Origin: Herbaspirillum sp. AP02
Lineage (GTDB): Bacteria; Pseudomonadota; Gammaproteobacteria; Burkholderiales; Burkholderiaceae_D
Length of the DNA: 64,000 bases
Direction of reading: 5' to 3'
NCBI RefSeq assembly: GCF_015767275.1
Contig: NZ_JADWMY010000018.1
Coordinates: 1-64,000 of the forward strand
Shown: in pieces, positions 27,408 to 37,862 of the stretch
Position numbering within the stretch: the stretch's first letter is position 1
How the letters are laid out: every line of letters begins with the position of its first letter
Notes under the pieces: generated by a model
Database searches by the model: none
Told to the model about the DNA's origin: nothing
The model's input: the letters and a program-made list of their open reading frames with translations, nothing else
Translations under genes and position numbers: made by a program

Positions 27408-27526
27408 GTCCATTTTTCGGCCATTTTTTATCCATTTGATGCTTGCCCTCCGCCCGTCCGGCGAGGCCGGCGCAGCCACGTGTAAAATGACCCATCGCCG
27501 CACGCCGGCTCCTTCTCCACACTGCA

Positions 27527-29323
27527 ATGGCAACTCCGATCCGCTACCGCATTACTTCTCTCGATCCTGCTTCCCATGTCTACGACGTCAGCGTCACTGT
27601 CGATACGCCTGCGGCCGATGGCCAGGTGTTCTCGCTGCCGGCCTGGATTCCTGGCAGCTACATGATTCGCGAGTTCGGCAAGAACATCGTGGCCTTGCGG
27701 GGCGAATCCAATGGCCGCAAGGTGGTCGTGAAGAAGCTGGACAAGCACACCTGGCAGGCCGCTCCCTGCAAGGGAGCATTGACGCTGCATTACCAGGTCT
27801 ATGCCTGGGACCTGTCGGTGCGCACGGCACATCTGGATCGCACCCATGGCTTTTTCAATGGCACCAGCGTGTTCCTGGCGGCCCATGGCTTCGAGCAAGT
27901 CCCGCAGGTGGTGGAGATTGTCCGACCCGAGGGCGATCAATTCAAGCGCTGGCGCGTGGCGACCGCGATGCCGGAGCTGAAGGCAAGGCGCCATGGTTTC
28001 GGTACCTATGTCGCGCAAGATTATGACGAGCTGATCGATCATCCGGTCGAGATCGGCGATTTTGCCCTGGCCAGCTTCCAGGCCCATGGCGTGCCGCATG
28101 ACGTGGTCGTCACCGGCCGCGTACCCAATTTCGACATGGCGCGCCTGTGCGACGACCTCAAGAAGATCTGCGAAGCCCAGATCGCCTTCTTCGAGCCGCG
28201 CACCAAGCGCGCGCCCATGGAGCGCTACGTCTTCATGACGCTGGCCGTGGGCGATGGCTACGGTGGCCTGGAGCATCGTGCTTCCACCGCCCTGATCTGC
28301 TCGCGCGCCGATCTGCCGGTCAAGGGCAAGTCGGAGCAGAGCGATGGCTACCGTACCTATCTGGGCCTGTGCAGTCATGAATATTTCCATACCTGGAACG
28401 TCAAACGCATCAAGCCGGCCGTGTTCGCCCCCTATGACCTGCGCCAGGAGAACTACACCTCCCTGCTATGGCTGTTCGAGGGCTTCACCAGCTATTACGA
28501 CGACCTGTTCCTGGTGCGTACCGGCGTCATCGATACCGACAACTATCTGAAACTGATCGGCAAGACCATCACCGGCGTGCTACGTGGCAGCGGTCGCAGG
28601 AAGCAAAGCGTGGCCGAGTCCAGCTTCGATGCCTGGGTCAAGTATTACCGCCAGGACGAGAACGCCAGCAATGCCATCGTCAGCTATTACACCAAGGGTT
28701 CGCTGGTGGCGATGGGGCTGGACCTGACGATCCGCCAGCAGACCGGCGGCCGCCGTTCGCTGGACGATGTCATGCGCGCACTGTGGGCCGGTTTTGGTCG
28801 GGACTTCTACCAGGGCAAGCCGCAGGGCGTGCCGGAAGAGGGCATCCTGGAACTGATGGAGCAATTCGCCGGCGCCGACCTCAAGCGCTTCCACGACCGC
28901 TACATCCGTGGAACCGAGGACGTGCCGCTGGAAGAGTTGCTGCCGGCCTTCGGCCTGGTCTATGAGGCGGCATTGCCCGCCGACGCCAAGCCCTGGCTGG
29001 GGGCGCGCATCACCAAGGAAGGCAGCGACGCCAAGCTGGCAGCGCTGTACGAAGGTGGCCCTGCCATGCAGGCGGGTCTGTCGGCCGGAGACAAGCTGGT
29101 GGCCATCGATGGCTTGCGTGTACCCGCATCCGGTCCGGATGGGCTGCTGGTGCGCTATCGCCTCAACGATACCGTGCGTGTGCATGCCTTCCGTCGTGAC
29201 GAGCTGATGGAGTTCAGCGTCAAGCTCAAGGCCGATACGGCACCGCAGGTGAGCCTCAAGGCATTGGCCAAGCCGGTGGCGACGGTGCGCCAGCGCGAGG
29301 CCTGGCTGAAGGTAAAAGCTTGA
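27527..29323 (+). CDS. M61-family metallopeptidase (glycyl aminopeptidase-like)
   Basis: A 598-residue zinc peptidase. The catalytic motif HEYFH is at 284-288 (SHEYFHTWNVKRIKP), with the M61 signature GYGGLEH at 244-250 and the glutamate in LLWLFEGFTSYYDD. A PDZ-like domain lies at the C-terminus (about 485-570). The known M61 enzyme removes N-terminal Gly or Ala from peptides. I see no signal peptide, so it is probably cytoplasmic. It is flanked by terminators on both sides and is monocistronic. Confidence 0.92.
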   Translation: MATPIRYRITSLDPASHVYDVSVTVDTPAADGQVFSLPAWIPGSYMIREFGKNIVALRGESNGRKVVVKKLDKHTWQAAPCKGALTLHYQVYAWDLSVRTAHLDRTHGFFNGTSVFLAAHGFEQVPQVVEIVRPEGDQFKRWRVATAMPELKARRHGFGTYVAQDYDELIDHPVEIGDFALASFQAHGVPHDVVVTGRVPNFDMARLCDDLKKICEAQIAFFEPRTKRAPMERYVFMTLAVGDGYGGLEHRASTALICSRADLPVKGKSEQSDGYRTYLGLCSHEYFHTWNVKRIKPAVFAPYDLRQENYTSLLWLFEGFTSYYDDLFLVRTGVIDTDNYLKLIGKTITGVLRGSGRRKQSVAESSFDAWVKYYRQDENASNAIVSYYTKGSLVAMGLDLTIRQQTGGRRSLDDVMRALWAGFGRDFYQGKPQGVPEEGILELMEQFAGADLKRFHDRYIRGTEDVPLEELLPAFGLVYEAALPADAKPWLGARITKEGSDAKLAALYEGGPAMQAGLSAGDKLVAIDGLRVPASGPDGLLVRYRLNDTVRVHAFRRDELMEFSVKLKADTAPQVSLKALAKPVATVRQREAWLKVKA

Positions 29324-29345
29324 TCAGTTTGCTTTTCTGCAGATG

Positions 29346-29381
29346 AAAAAAAACCGCCGAATCTGATTCGGCGGGTTTTTT
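29346..29381. terminator. Bidirectional intrinsic terminator
   Basis: CCGCCGAAT (29354-29362) and ATTCGGCGG (29366-29374) pair perfectly around CTG, with eight As on the left and six Ts on the right. It ends the M61 gene rightward and rplY leftward. Confidence 0.93.
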
Positions 29382-29402
29382 CTTGCAGCGGAAGAAAGCG
29401 GA

Positions 29403-30011
29403 TTACTTCGCTTCTTCAGCGCCGCCAGCAGCAGCTTCACCTTCAGCGGCAACTTGACCGGCCGGCACGGCGGCAGTGGCGATGGTCAGGTTTTCCTGGG
29501 TCACGGCGGTCACGCCGTTGGGCAGCTTCAGGTCAGCCAGGTGGATCGATTGACCGACGTCCAGCTTGGACAGGTCGACTTCGATGAACTCAGGCAGGTT
29601 CTTCGGCAGGCAGGTCACGTCCAGATCAGCAGCCACGTGGCTGATGATGCCGGCGTGCAGCTTGACGGCAGGCGACACTTCAGCGTTCACGAAGTGCAGG
29701 GGCACCTTGGTGTGCAGCTTCTGGGAAGCGTCCACGCGCTGGAAGTCAACGTGCAGGACCAGTTGCTTGAAAGCGTGGACTTGGAAGTCACGCAGCAGAA
29801 CTTGTTCGACCTTGCCGTCGATTTCCAGGTCCAGGATGGACGAGTGGAAGGTTTCCTTCTTCAGGGCGTGGTACAGGGCGTTGTGGTCAACGGCGATGTT
29901 CAGCGGGGCAGCAGTGCCACCGTAGACGATACCCGGGGTTTGACCCGCGCGACGCAGGCGGCGGCTCGCTCCGGTGCCCTGTTCATTACGCGGAAAGGCG
30001 ATGACTTTCAT
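29403..30011 (-). CDS. rplY: Ribosomal protein bL25 (Ctc form)
   Basis: A 202-residue long-form L25/Ctc: an N-terminal 5S-rRNA-binding domain (about 1-92, [21 protein letters not shown]) and the extra C-terminal beta domain (95-185) absent from short E. coli L25, then an Ala/Glu-rich tail. It is encoded 137 bp after prs on the same strand. In many relatives pth follows directly; here the terminator comes instead. Confidence 0.95.
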   Translation of the reverse strand: MKVIAFPRNEQGTGASRRLRRAGQTPGIVYGGTAAPLNIAVDHNALYHALKKETFHSSILDLEIDGKVEQVLLRDFQVHAFKQLVLHVDFQRVDASQKLHTKVPLHFVNAEVSPAVKLHAGIISHVAADLDVTCLPKNLPEFIEVDLSKLDVGQSIHLADLKLPNGVTAVTQENLTIATAAVPAGQVAAEGEAAAGGAEEAK

Positions 30012-30078
30012 GTTGAAGCTCCAATGTTGGCAGGGCTCGTCGTTGAATCATTCAAGCGACGGTTGCCCCGCGTGTTAA

Positions 30079-30102
30079 ATATTCCCCGCGACCAGGGAAT
30101 AT
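30079..30102 (-). other. Hairpin in the prs-rplY intergenic region
   Basis: ATATTCCC and GGGAATAT form a perfect 8-bp stem around eight bases, about 70 bases before rplY. The following TTTAACA is too weak for a clear terminator. It may be a processing or attenuating element between prs and rplY. Confidence 0.35.
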
Positions 30103-30148
30103 GAAAAAACCCCACCACGGAAAACCGCAGCGAGGCGAATGCAAAATC

Positions 30149-31099
30149 TTATTCGGCGAACAGCGACATCACCGAGTCACCCTTGGTGATGCGCTTGAAG
30201 GTCTCGGCCAGCAGGTCGGCGCAGGTCAGTTGACGCACCTTGGCGCAGCCACGCGCAGCCGGCGACAGCGGGATGGTATCGGTCACCACCAGTTCATCCA
30301 GGGGCGAATTGGCGATACGGTCGATGGCCGGACCCGACAGCACCGGGTGGGTACAGTAGGCCACGACCTTCTTGGCGCCACGTTCCTTCAACACCTCGGC
30401 CGCCTTGGTCAGGGTACCGGCGGTGTCGACCATGTCATCCATGATCACGCAGTTGCGGCCTTCGACTTCACCGATGATGTTCATCACTTCGGAGACGTTG
30501 GCCTTAGGACGACGCTTGTCGATGATGGCCAGGTCGCAGTTCAGGCGCTTGGCCAGCGCGCGGGCGCGCACCACGCCGCCGACGTCGGGCGAGACCACCA
30601 GCAGGTCGTCGTAGTTCTTGTTGACCAGGTCGCCCAGCAGGATGGGCGAGGCGTAGATGTTGTCCACCGGGATGTCGAAGAAGCCCTGGATCTGGTCTGC
30701 GTGCAGGTCCATGATCAGGACGCGCTCGACGCCGGCTTCCTGCAGCATGTTGGCCACGACCTTGGCCGAGATGGCAACCCGTGCCGAACGCGGACGGCGA
30801 TCCTGGCGGGCATAGCCGAAGTAGGGGATGGCGGCGGTGATGCGACCGGCCGATGCGCGCTTCAGGGCATCGACCATGATCATGATTTCCATCAGGTTGT
30901 CATTGGTCGGTGCGCAGGTGGACTGCAGCACGAAGACGTCCTTGCCGCGAACGTTTTCATTGATCTCGACCATCACTTCGCCGTCGGAGAACTTGGAAAC
31001 ATTGGCCTTGCCCAGCGGGATACCGAGTTTCTCAGCGACGCCGCGCGCCAGTTCGGGGTTGGCGTTGCCCGTAAAAACCATCAGGTTCTCAAGTGCCAT
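30149..31099 (-). CDS. prs: Ribose-phosphate pyrophosphokinase
   Basis: A 316-residue PRPP synthetase making 5-phosphoribosyl 1-diphosphate from ribose 5-phosphate and ATP for nucleotide, His and Trp synthesis. Typical motifs are the opening [12 protein letters not shown], the FSDGE region (about 36-40), the ATP-site [16 protein letters not shown] flexible loop region (about 99-114) and the PRPP loop [13 protein letters not shown] (about 215-227). It lies downstream of tRNA-Gln, possibly on a shared transcript. Confidence 0.97.
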   Translation of the reverse strand: MALENLMVFTGNANPELARGVAEKLGIPLGKANVSKFSDGEVMVEINENVRGKDVFVLQSTCAPTNDNLMEIMIMVDALKRASAGRITAAIPYFGYARQDRRPRSARVAISAKVVANMLQEAGVERVLIMDLHADQIQGFFDIPVDNIYASPILLGDLVNKNYDDLLVVSPDVGGVVRARALAKRLNCDLAIIDKRRPKANVSEVMNIIGEVEGRNCVIMDDMVDTAGTLTKAAEVLKERGAKKVVAYCTHPVLSGPAIDRIANSPLDELVVTDTIPLSPAARGCAKVRQLTCADLLAETFKRITKGDSVMSLFAE

Positions 31100-31225
31100 G
31101 TGGGTATCCCTGAATGCAATCGTTTAAAAGTCGAAAAGCCGACAATGCTTGACTTGATCGGTCTCACATTGACGGCTTATTTTTCTGACTGGACCCGGGC
31201 CTGTACTGCGCCTGTCCGAATTAAA

Positions 31226-31302
31226 TGGCAGGGGAACAAGGATTCGAACCTTGGAATGCCGGAATCAAAATCCGGTGCCTTAACCAACTTGGCGATTCCC
31301 CT
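31226..31302 (-). tRNA. tRNA-Gln (anticodon TTG)
   Basis: Complete cloverleaf on the minus strand: acceptor AGGGGAA/TTCCCCT, anticodon stem CCGGA/TCCGG with loop TTTTGAT (anticodon TTG), T-loop GGTTCGAATCC, discriminator G and encoded CCA. It lies between ispE and prs, the usual betaproteobacterial position. Confidence 0.97.
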
Positions 31303-31372
31303 ACGCAACTTGCTGCTCGCCGTGTCGCGCGCTCTATGCCAGGCGCTGCGCTCACGTCAAACCAATTCTTCT

Positions 31373-32242
31373 TTACGACTGCACTAAATGGGCGAGAGGA
31401 TGTTCCTGCATCGCTTTGGCTTTCCAGCCGATCCAGCGCGAAGGCAATTGCTTGAGCACTTCGTCTGCCTGATGTTCGTGTTCGAATGCACAAAACACAC
31501 AGGCGCCAGATCCGGTCATTCTTGCGTTCCCGAAGTTGCTCAGCCACTCGACTGCCGCTGCTACTTCAGGGAAATGCGCAGTTGCCACCATTTCCAGATC
31601 GTTCTTCCCGAAGCTGGAAGCGATTTGTTTCGTCGCATCAGGAAAGTCCGTTATTCTGACGGGTTCAGTATCCCTTGTCAACAACTTTGACGAAAATATT
31701 AAAGAAGTTGGAACAGATACGCCTGGTTCGATGACCACGAACCAGCAATCCGCGGTTCGCAATGCCACCAATTCTTCACCCACGCCTTCTGCAAATGCAT
31801 TGCGGCCGAACAGGAAGAAGGGGACGTCGGCGCCCAGTTTCAGGCCCATCTCCATCAGCGAGGCGCGATTGTATCCGCAATTCCACAGATGATTCAAGAC
31901 CATCAGCGTGGTCGCAGCATCGGATGAGCCACCGCCCACGCCACCGCCCATGGGCAGGATCTTGTGCACGGTGATGTCGGCGCCCAGGTGGGGCTTGCCG
32001 CTGGCCTCGCGCAGCAGGTGCGCGGCGCGGATCACCAGATCGGACTCAGCCGGCACGCCCGGCACCTCATTGGTCCTGACGATGCGGCCGTCGTCACGCA
32101 GGGCGAAATCCAGCGTGTCGCAACGGTCGATCAACTGGAAGGCCGATTGCAGCAGGTGATAGCCATCGGGACGGCGACCGGTCACGTGCAGGAACAGATT
32201 GAGCTTGGCCGGTGCCGGGCAGGCGGTGAGGGTGGTGGTCAT
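31373..32242 (-). CDS. ispE: 4-diphosphocytidyl-2-C-methyl-D-erythritol kinase
   Basis: A 289-residue GHMP kinase, the ATP-dependent fourth step of the MEP isoprenoid pathway. The N-terminus [22 protein letters not shown] is diagnostic, and the ATP loop is [16 protein letters not shown] (about residue 95-110). The ATG at 32242 matches family N-termini; the longer upstream frame has no recognisable sequence. It lies 41 bp after lolB in the TPR-lolB-ispE set. Confidence 0.95.
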   Translation of the reverse strand: MTTTLTACPAPAKLNLFLHVTGRRPDGYHLLQSAFQLIDRCDTLDFALRDDGRIVRTNEVPGVPAESDLVIRAAHLLREASGKPHLGADITVHKILPMGGGVGGGSSDAATTLMVLNHLWNCGYNRASLMEMGLKLGADVPFFLFGRNAFAEGVGEELVALRTADCWFVVIEPGVSVPTSLIFSSKLLTRDTEPVRITDFPDATKQIASSFGKNDLEMVATAHFPEVAAAVEWLSNFGNARMTGSGACVFCAFEHEHQADEVLKQLPSRWIGWKAKAMQEHPLAHLVQS

Positions 32243-32283
32243 GCTTGTTGCGTGGTCAGGTGAGGGCCTTGCGTTGTCCGTGC

Positions 32284-32916
32284 TCAGGGTCGTTTCCAGC
32301 CATCGATGGCAATGCGGATGGCGACCTTGCCGGCCTGGGCGGTGCTGCGGGTCATGTCGATGCGCTTGGGGCGGGCCTGGCCGCTGGCGGCATCGGTCTC
32401 CCAGTTGGCGTAGGTGATGCGCCAGCCATCGCGCGTGTCGAAGCTGGCCGCTTCCGTGCCGGCGCGGGCGGTGAAGGGCTTGCCGCTGGCGTCGGTGCCA
32501 CTGCCCTGCAGCCACTGGCGCATGCCAGACACCGGCAGCGGCCAGCCCAGCGATTGCGCGGCCAGTTCATCCACATCGGGCGCCACCTGCGGTGCGCGCC
32601 CGGATTGCACCAGGGTGGCGATGCCGGGCTTGACGTTGATCGTGGCCACGGTCTGGCCCAGGGGCGAGAACATTTCCAGGTTCAGTTCCTGCGGGGTCTG
32701 CTTCCAGAAGAAGCTGCCGTGCAGTGACTGCGGGCGCTGGTCCTGCTCGTACTGGACCGAGATGCGGCCATCGATCTCGATACTGGACTGGTAGGCCGGC
32801 GCGCTGGCGTTGGGCGCCACGCTGTCCTGCGATACCGTGGCACAGCCGGCCAGCAGGATGGCCAGAGAGAACGGCGCCGCCTTCAGGTAGGTACGATAAG
32901 AACGCAAGCGACTCAT
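32284..32916 (-). CDS. lolB: Outer-membrane lipoprotein receptor LolB
   Basis: A 210-residue lipoprotein that takes lipoproteins from LolA and inserts them in the outer membrane. The signal peptide ends at the lipobox LAGC (Cys25), followed by CATVSQDS. The mature part fits the LolB half-barrel length. Its ATG overlaps the TGA of the upstream TPR gene (ATGA), so translation is coupled. The lolB-ispE neighbourhood supports the call, as overall similarity is usually low in this family. Confidence 0.88.
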   Translation of the reverse strand: MSRLRSYRTYLKAAPFSLAILLAGCATVSQDSVAPNASAPAYQSSIEIDGRISVQYEQDQRPQSLHGSFFWKQTPQELNLEMFSPLGQTVATINVKPGIATLVQSGRAPQVAPDVDELAAQSLGWPLPVSGMRQWLQGSGTDASGKPFTARAGTEAASFDTRDGWRITYANWETDAASGQARPKRIDMTRSTAQAGKVAIRIAIDGWKRP

Positions 32917-34718
32917 AACTTCACATTGAGCCGCGCCAGCGTGCTTTTCAGGACTTCATTGTTGGGTTCCTTCAGCGCCGCCTCGCGCCATACCTTGCGC
33001 GCCTCATCCTGCTTGCCGTTGGTCCACAGCACCTCGCCCAGGTGGACGCCGATCTCGACATCCGGACGCAGTCCGTAAGCGCGGCGCATCTGGGTTTCAG
33101 CCTGTTCGGCGCGGCCCATGCGGAACAGCACCCAGCCCAGGCTGTCGGCGATGAAGGCATCTTCCGGTGCCAGGTCGGCAGCCTTCTGGATCAGTTCCAG
33201 CGCTTCCGGCAGGCGTACATTGCGATCGGCCAGTGAATAGCCCAGCGCGTTGTAGGCATGCTGGTTGCCCGGGGCCAGTTGCATTACGCGACGCAGCGAT
33301 TTTTCCATCTCGTCGTACTTGCCCAGCTTTTCCAGGACCATGGAATAGTCGTAGAGCAGGTCGGTATTGTTGGGGAAGCGTTCCAGGCCACCCTTGAGCA
33401 CGTCGGCGGCTTCCTGGTTGCGGTTGGCGTCGCGCAGCAGGCTCGACTCGGCCAGCAGCAGCTGCAGTTGCTCACCGTCGTTGGCGGATTCGGCCTGGGC
33501 CTGCTCCAGCGCCTTGCGGGCACCTTCGATGTCGGCCTTGCGCGCCAGCAGCTGGGCGCGGCGGACCTGGATGTTGACGTAGCCTTCGCTGCCCGGTTCA
33601 GCCTGGTCCAGGTAGCGTAGTGCCGAATCCAGATCGCGTCGTTCCTCGGCGATGCGCGAGAGCAGCAGGAGCGCCTGGCTGGGGTCGCGGTCATCCTCGG
33701 GCTGGGCCGAGAGCACCTGCAGATAGCGCTGCAGATAGTATTCGGCGTCCTTCAACTGGTCGGTCTGGGCCGACAGCACGCCCAGCGCAAAGAGGGTGGT
33801 GGCGTCTTCGCCGTCTTCCTTCAACAGCGTCTCGAACTGGCTACGGGCCTGCTTGTAATCCTTCTGTTCCACCAGGCTGCGGGCGTAGGCCACGCGCACT
33901 TCGCGCGCATCGGGATACTTGCGCAGGAAGTCGGTCACCAGCTTGGTGGCGTCCTTGTTATCCGAGGCCACCTGGGCGGCGGTCAGCACCGCCAGTTCGG
34001 AGTCCGGCTTGATCTTCAGGGCTGCGCGCGCCTCACGCTGGGCCTGGACGCCGTCGCCGATGCTGAAGGCGCCCTGGGCCAGGGCCAGGTGGGTTTCCAT
34101 CAGGTCGCCATAGGGCTTGGTGATGTTCTGCAGGATGGTGAAGCTGGCCTGCTTGTCCTTGGCCCGCGAGAGCAGGCGCTGGATCTGCAGGATCATCGGG
34201 CCACGCGCCTGGGGGGCGGCATCGGCCAGGCGCTGGGTCAGCAGCGGTTCGATTTCATCGACGCTGTCCGAGAGCATGATCAGGCCCAGGTAGTTCTGCA
34301 GGGCTTCATCGGAGTGCGGCGCCAGTTCGGTCCACAGGCGCACCGCCACCAGCGCTTCGCCCGCCTGGCGCGCCGCTACCGCCATCTCGGCAGCACGCTT
34401 GGCCAGGCGCGGGTCGCGCGTCTGCTGCGCGGCCGCCAGCATGGTCACATAGGCCGACTGCCACTGACCGCGCTGGAAGGCGATCTCGGCTGTCAGCACT
34501 TTGTAAAGGATGTCCTCGCTCAGCTCCAGCGCGGGCAGGGCGTCTTCCTGCGGCTGGACCTTGGCCTTGGGGGCTTTCTTGCGATTGGCGGCCGACTTGG
34601 CCGACGCGCTCTTCTGGTCCTGGGCCGCCTGGGCATCCGCCTTGTCGCCGGGCTGCTGCAGGCTTGCGCAGGCAGTCAGCAGCAGGGAACTGGTGAGGAG
34701 AGCGATGGTTTTTTTCAA
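32913..34718 (-). CDS. TPR-repeat lipoprotein
   Basis: A 601-residue tetratricopeptide protein. The signal peptide MKKTIALLTSSLLLTAC carries a lipobox LTAC at 14-17, then a Lys/Ala/Gln-rich linker (20-55), then about ten TPR-like helical repeats to the end. It is probably anchored in the periplasm and acts as an assembly scaffold, but its partner is unknown. The start is TTG at 34718 with AGGA upstream. It is the first gene of a coupled set with lolB and ispE and is commonly found there in betaproteobacteria. Confidence 0.88.
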   Translation of the reverse strand: MKKTIALLTSSLLLTACASLQQPGDKADAQAAQDQKSASAKSAANRKKAPKAKVQPQEDALPALELSEDILYKVLTAEIAFQRGQWQSAYVTMLAAAQQTRDPRLAKRAAEMAVAARQAGEALVAVRLWTELAPHSDEALQNYLGLIMLSDSVDEIEPLLTQRLADAAPQARGPMILQIQRLLSRAKDKQASFTILQNITKPYGDLMETHLALAQGAFSIGDGVQAQREARAALKIKPDSELAVLTAAQVASDNKDATKLVTDFLRKYPDAREVRVAYARSLVEQKDYKQARSQFETLLKEDGEDATTLFALGVLSAQTDQLKDAEYYLQRYLQVLSAQPEDDRDPSQALLLLSRIAEERRDLDSALRYLDQAEPGSEGYVNIQVRRAQLLARKADIEGARKALEQAQAESANDGEQLQLLLAESSLLRDANRNQEAADVLKGGLERFPNNTDLLYDYSMVLEKLGKYDEMEKSLRRVMQLAPGNQHAYNALGYSLADRNVRLPEALELIQKAADLAPEDAFIADSLGWVLFRMGRAEQAETQMRRAYGLRPDVEIGVHLGEVLWTNGKQDEARKVWREAALKEPNNEVLKSTLARLNVKL

Positions 34719-34855
34719 GATTTCATCCTGACGATTCGGAGAGTTTCGATTTTACGCGCAACAAACGTGGCTTTGCTGACAGCGAAGTGTAATCCATCTT
34801 TGACAAGCTTCCCTGTGCAGGTTGCACCTGCGGCTTCAGGTCTTGTTTTCGGCAT

Positions 34856-34873
34856 CTGCATTATCATATGCAG
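34856..34873. promoter_or_regulatory. Inverted repeat upstream of mutM
   Basis: CTGCAT-TATCAT-ATGCAG, a perfect 6-bp dyad around TATCAT, which could itself be a -10 element. It sits 33 bp before the mutM ATG, in the gap shared with the divergent TPR gene. It is an operator candidate only. Confidence 0.35.
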
Positions 34874-34905
34874 CTTCACGCCCGTCCTCCCTTATCCGCA
34901 AGCCG

Positions 34906-35727
34906 ATGCCAGAATTACCAGAAGTCGAAGTCACCCGTCGCGGGGTCGCGCCTTATCTTGAAGGCCAGACCGTCAGCGGTGTCGTCCTGCGCCACACCGG
35001 CCTGCGCTGGCCGTTCCCGGCGGGATTGCAGGATCTGTTGGCGGGGCGCGTGATCCGGCGTACCGGACGTCGCGGCAAATACCTGCTGATCCATTTCGAC
35101 CATGGCACGCTGATCGTGCACCTGGGCATGTCCGGTCACCTGCGCATCCTGCCGCCGGGCATCGCGCCGCAAAAGCATGATCATTTCGATCTGGAGGTCG
35201 GTGGCCAGGTCATGCGCATGACCGATCCACGCCGCTTCGGCGCCATCCTCTGGCATGACAGCGCCGATGGCGCCATCGAGGAACACCTGCTGCTGCGCAG
35301 CCTGGGGCTGGAGCCGCTGGAAGACAAGTTCAGCGCCCGCGAGCTGTTCAGGCAGACCCGTGGCCGCAGCGCGCCGATCAAGCAGGTATTGCTGGCCGGC
35401 GACATCGTAGTGGGGGTGGGCAATATCTACGCGTCCGAGAGCCTGTTCAAGGCACGCATCAATCCCAAGACGCCGGCCTACAAGATCAGTCTGGCGCGCT
35501 ACGAACGCCTGGCCGAGGCCATCCGCGAAACGCTCGCCGCGGCCATCGAGCAGGGCGGCAGCACCCTGCGCGACTTCATCGCCGTCAATGGCCAGTCGGG
35601 CTATTTCCAGCAGAGTTACTTCGTCTATAACCGCACCGGCGAGGCCTGCCGCATCTGCGCCACGCCGATCCGCCAGATCAAGCAGGGCCAGCGTTCCACT
35701 TTTTATTGCGTGAGTTGCCAGAAATGA
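34906..35727 (+). CDS. mutM: Formamidopyrimidine-DNA glycosylase
   Basis: A 273-residue Fpg enzyme that removes 8-oxoguanine and formamidopyrimidines opposite C and nicks the abasic site. The N-terminus MPELPEVE gives the catalytic Pro2 and Glu3. The helix-two-turn-helix covers about 130-220, and a C-terminal zinc finger has paired cysteines (CRIC and CVSC). Its stop overlaps the mutY start (ATGA), coupling both GO-repair enzymes. Confidence 0.97.
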   Translation: MPELPEVEVTRRGVAPYLEGQTVSGVVLRHTGLRWPFPAGLQDLLAGRVIRRTGRRGKYLLIHFDHGTLIVHLGMSGHLRILPPGIAPQKHDHFDLEVGGQVMRMTDPRRFGAILWHDSADGAIEEHLLLRSLGLEPLEDKFSARELFRQTRGRSAPIKQVLLAGDIVVGVGNIYASESLFKARINPKTPAYKISLARYERLAEAIRETLAAAIEQGGSTLRDFIAVNGQSGYFQQSYFVYNRTGEACRICATPIRQIKQGQRSTFYCVSCQK

Positions 35728-36857
35728 AGGGTATTGTCGAATCACGGGGCAAGGCTGCTGCCGGTGATGTGCTGGAATATGAAGATCCCTCCTTCTCGGC
35801 TCAGGTGATCGCCTGGCAGAAACAGCATGGCCGCCACAAGCTGCCCTGGCAGAACACCCGCGACGCCTATCGTGTCTGGCTCTCGGAAATCATGCTGCAG
35901 CAGACCCAGGTGGCGGCGGTGATTCCGTATTACCAGCGCTTCCTGGAGCGCTGCCCGGATGTGTTCTCGCTGGCCGCCGCCCCGTCCGAGGATGTGATGG
36001 CGCTCTGGAGCGGGTTGGGCTACTACACCCGCGCGCGCAACCTGCACAAGTGTGCGCAGAGGGTGGTGGCCGAATACGGCGGGCGCTTCCCGGATGATCC
36101 CGAACTGCTGGCCGACCTCCCCGGCATCGGCCGTTCCACGGCGGCGGCGATTGCGGCCTTTTCCTATGGTCGGCGTGCCGCCATCCTGGATGGCAACGTC
36201 AAGCGGGTCTTTGCGCGGGTGTTCGGGGTCGATGGCTATCCTGGCGCCAAGCCGGTCGAAGACAAGCTTTGGCTGCGTGCCGTGGCGCTCTTGCCGCAAC
36301 AGGATATCGAATCCTATACCCAGGGCCTGATGGACCTGGGTGCCACCCTGTGCGTGCGCGGCAAGCCTGCCTGCGAGCGCTGCCCGCTGGCCGGGCGCTG
36401 CGTGGCCCTGGCCCAGGACCGGGTGGCGGAACTGCCGGTGAGCAAGCCCAGGAAGGCGGTCCCGGAAAAGGAAACCGTGATGCTGGTCATCACCCATGGC
36501 GAGGATGTCCTGCTGGAGCAGCGTCCCGACAGTGGCATCTGGGGCGGCCTGCTGTCGCTGCCGGAGATCGGCGTGGATGATGCGGCACGCTTCGATACCG
36601 CCGTGCGTACCCTGGTGGCACCTTATGGCGAGTTGGAGGGCTGTCGCAAGCTACAGCCGTTCTCGCATGTCTTTACCCACTTCAAGCTGCATGTGGCGCC
36701 CTTCCAGGTGGCGCTGAGCAGTCGCAGCCAGGCCATCGCCGAGCGCGGACTGGTCTGGTATCCCGCCCACAGGCTGGCCGATGCGCCGCTGCCGGCGCCG
36801 GTCAAGAAGCTGCTGCTGGGGGTGCTGGGGACGCGCGACCTGCTTTCGGTGGTGTAG
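35724..36857 (+). CDS. mutY: A/G-specific adenine DNA glycosylase
   Basis: A 377-residue enzyme that excises adenine mispaired with 8-oxoguanine. It shows LPWQ...[11 protein letters not shown] near the N-terminus, a helix-hairpin-helix with LPGIGRSTA and catalytic Asp in [10 protein letters not shown], the 4Fe-4S motif C-X6-C-X2-C-X5-C ([17 protein letters not shown]) and a C-terminal NUDIX-like 8-oxoG recognition domain (about 245-365). The ATG at 35724 overlaps the mutM stop; TTG at 35706 is an alternative. Confidence 0.96.
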   Translation: MKGIVESRGKAAAGDVLEYEDPSFSAQVIAWQKQHGRHKLPWQNTRDAYRVWLSEIMLQQTQVAAVIPYYQRFLERCPDVFSLAAAPSEDVMALWSGLGYYTRARNLHKCAQRVVAEYGGRFPDDPELLADLPGIGRSTAAAIAAFSYGRRAAILDGNVKRVFARVFGVDGYPGAKPVEDKLWLRAVALLPQQDIESYTQGLMDLGATLCVRGKPACERCPLAGRCVALAQDRVAELPVSKPRKAVPEKETVMLVITHGEDVLLEQRPDSGIWGGLLSLPEIGVDDAARFDTAVRTLVAPYGELEGCRKLQPFSHVFTHFKLHVAPFQVALSSRSQAIAERGLVWYPAHRLADAPLPAPVKKLLLGVLGTRDLLSVV

Positions 36858-36879
36858 CCGGCGGTGCCGGCCCGGGCGA

Positions 36880-37743
36880 TCAGTTCAACTGGCGGTGCCG
36901 GCTCACCACCTGCTCGGTGGCGCGGAAGTGGCTGGCCAGCAATTCGACCAGATAGACCGAGCGGTGCTGACCGCCGGTGCAGCCGATGGCCACGGTGAGG
37001 TAGCTGCGGTTGTCATCCTTGAAGGCCGGCAGCCATTTTTCCACGAAGCCACGGATGTCGTTGAACATGTCGGCCACCTCGGGATAGGCCGCCAGGAATT
37101 CGATGACCGGCGCATCACGTCCGGTCAGTGGTCGCAGTTCGGCATCGTAGTGGGGATTGGGCAGCATGCGCACGTCGAACACCAGATCCGCGTCCAGCGG
37201 CAGACCATGCTTGAAGCCGAAGGATTCGATCTGCAGCGTCAGCGGCGAGCGTTCCAGGTCCACCAGTTCCTTGATCCAGCGACGCAGCTTGTTGGAGCTC
37301 AGCTGCGAGGTATCCATGACCAGGCCGATGTCCTGCATGTCGCCCAGCATGTCCTTTTCCAGCGCGATGCATTCGGTGAGCGTGAGGCGGTCTGCCGGAT
37401 TGCGGCCAGGCAGCAGCCGGTGCGACAGCGGATGGCTGCGGCGGGTTTCGGAGAAGCGGGTGATGAGCGTATCGTCAGAGGCGGTCAGGAAGAAGACCTT
37501 GACGTCATGCCCTTCGGCACGCAGGGTCTCGATGTCGGTGCGCAGGGTGGCCAGGGAGTCGGCGCTGCGTGCATCGGTGGCCACGGCCAGCATGCTGGCA
37601 CCTTCCTTGATGCGGGTTTGCACCAGGTCGCACAGCAATGAGGGCGGAAGATTGTCGACGCAGAAATAGCCGGCGTCTTCCAGCACATGCAGTGCCACCG
37701 ATTTGCCGGAGCCGGAGATGCCGGTGATCAGAACGATTCGCAT
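36880..37743 (-). CDS. rapZ: RNase adapter protein RapZ
   Basis: A 287-residue nucleotide-binding protein. Walker A is GISGSGKS (8-15), and the conserved C-terminal [15 protein letters not shown] stretch (about 245-260) belongs to the RNA-binding domain. In E. coli RapZ presents GlmZ small RNA to RNase E to tune glucosamine-6-phosphate synthesis; whether this operates here is unknown. The ATG at 37743 (MRIVLIT) fits the family; 37755 would add four residues. It follows hprK by 119 bp in the ptsN-hprK-rapZ cluster. Confidence 0.94.
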   Translation of the reverse strand: MRIVLITGISGSGKSVALHVLEDAGYFCVDNLPPSLLCDLVQTRIKEGASMLAVATDARSADSLATLRTDIETLRAEGHDVKVFFLTASDDTLITRFSETRRSHPLSHRLLPGRNPADRLTLTECIALEKDMLGDMQDIGLVMDTSQLSSNKLRRWIKELVDLERSPLTLQIESFGFKHGLPLDADLVFDVRMLPNPHYDAELRPLTGRDAPVIEFLAAYPEVADMFNDIRGFVEKWLPAFKDDNRSYLTVAIGCTGGQHRSVYLVELLASHFRATEQVVSRHRQLN

Positions 37744-37862
37744 GGCGGCAATCATAACGCATGGGGCGTCGATTCGTGCCAGGGATGACGTTTCCCGGGT
37801 AGCGGGAAACCGCTGTGGAAGAGCATTGCCGGGTAGGTGTGTCCGGCCGGTCGTCTACTCGC

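Noticed and set aside
32243..32515. Longer start for ispE
   Set aside because: The upstream in-frame residues are His/Arg/Gln-rich shadow sequence of lolB; the conserved N-terminus [10 protein letters not shown] begins a few codons after 32242.
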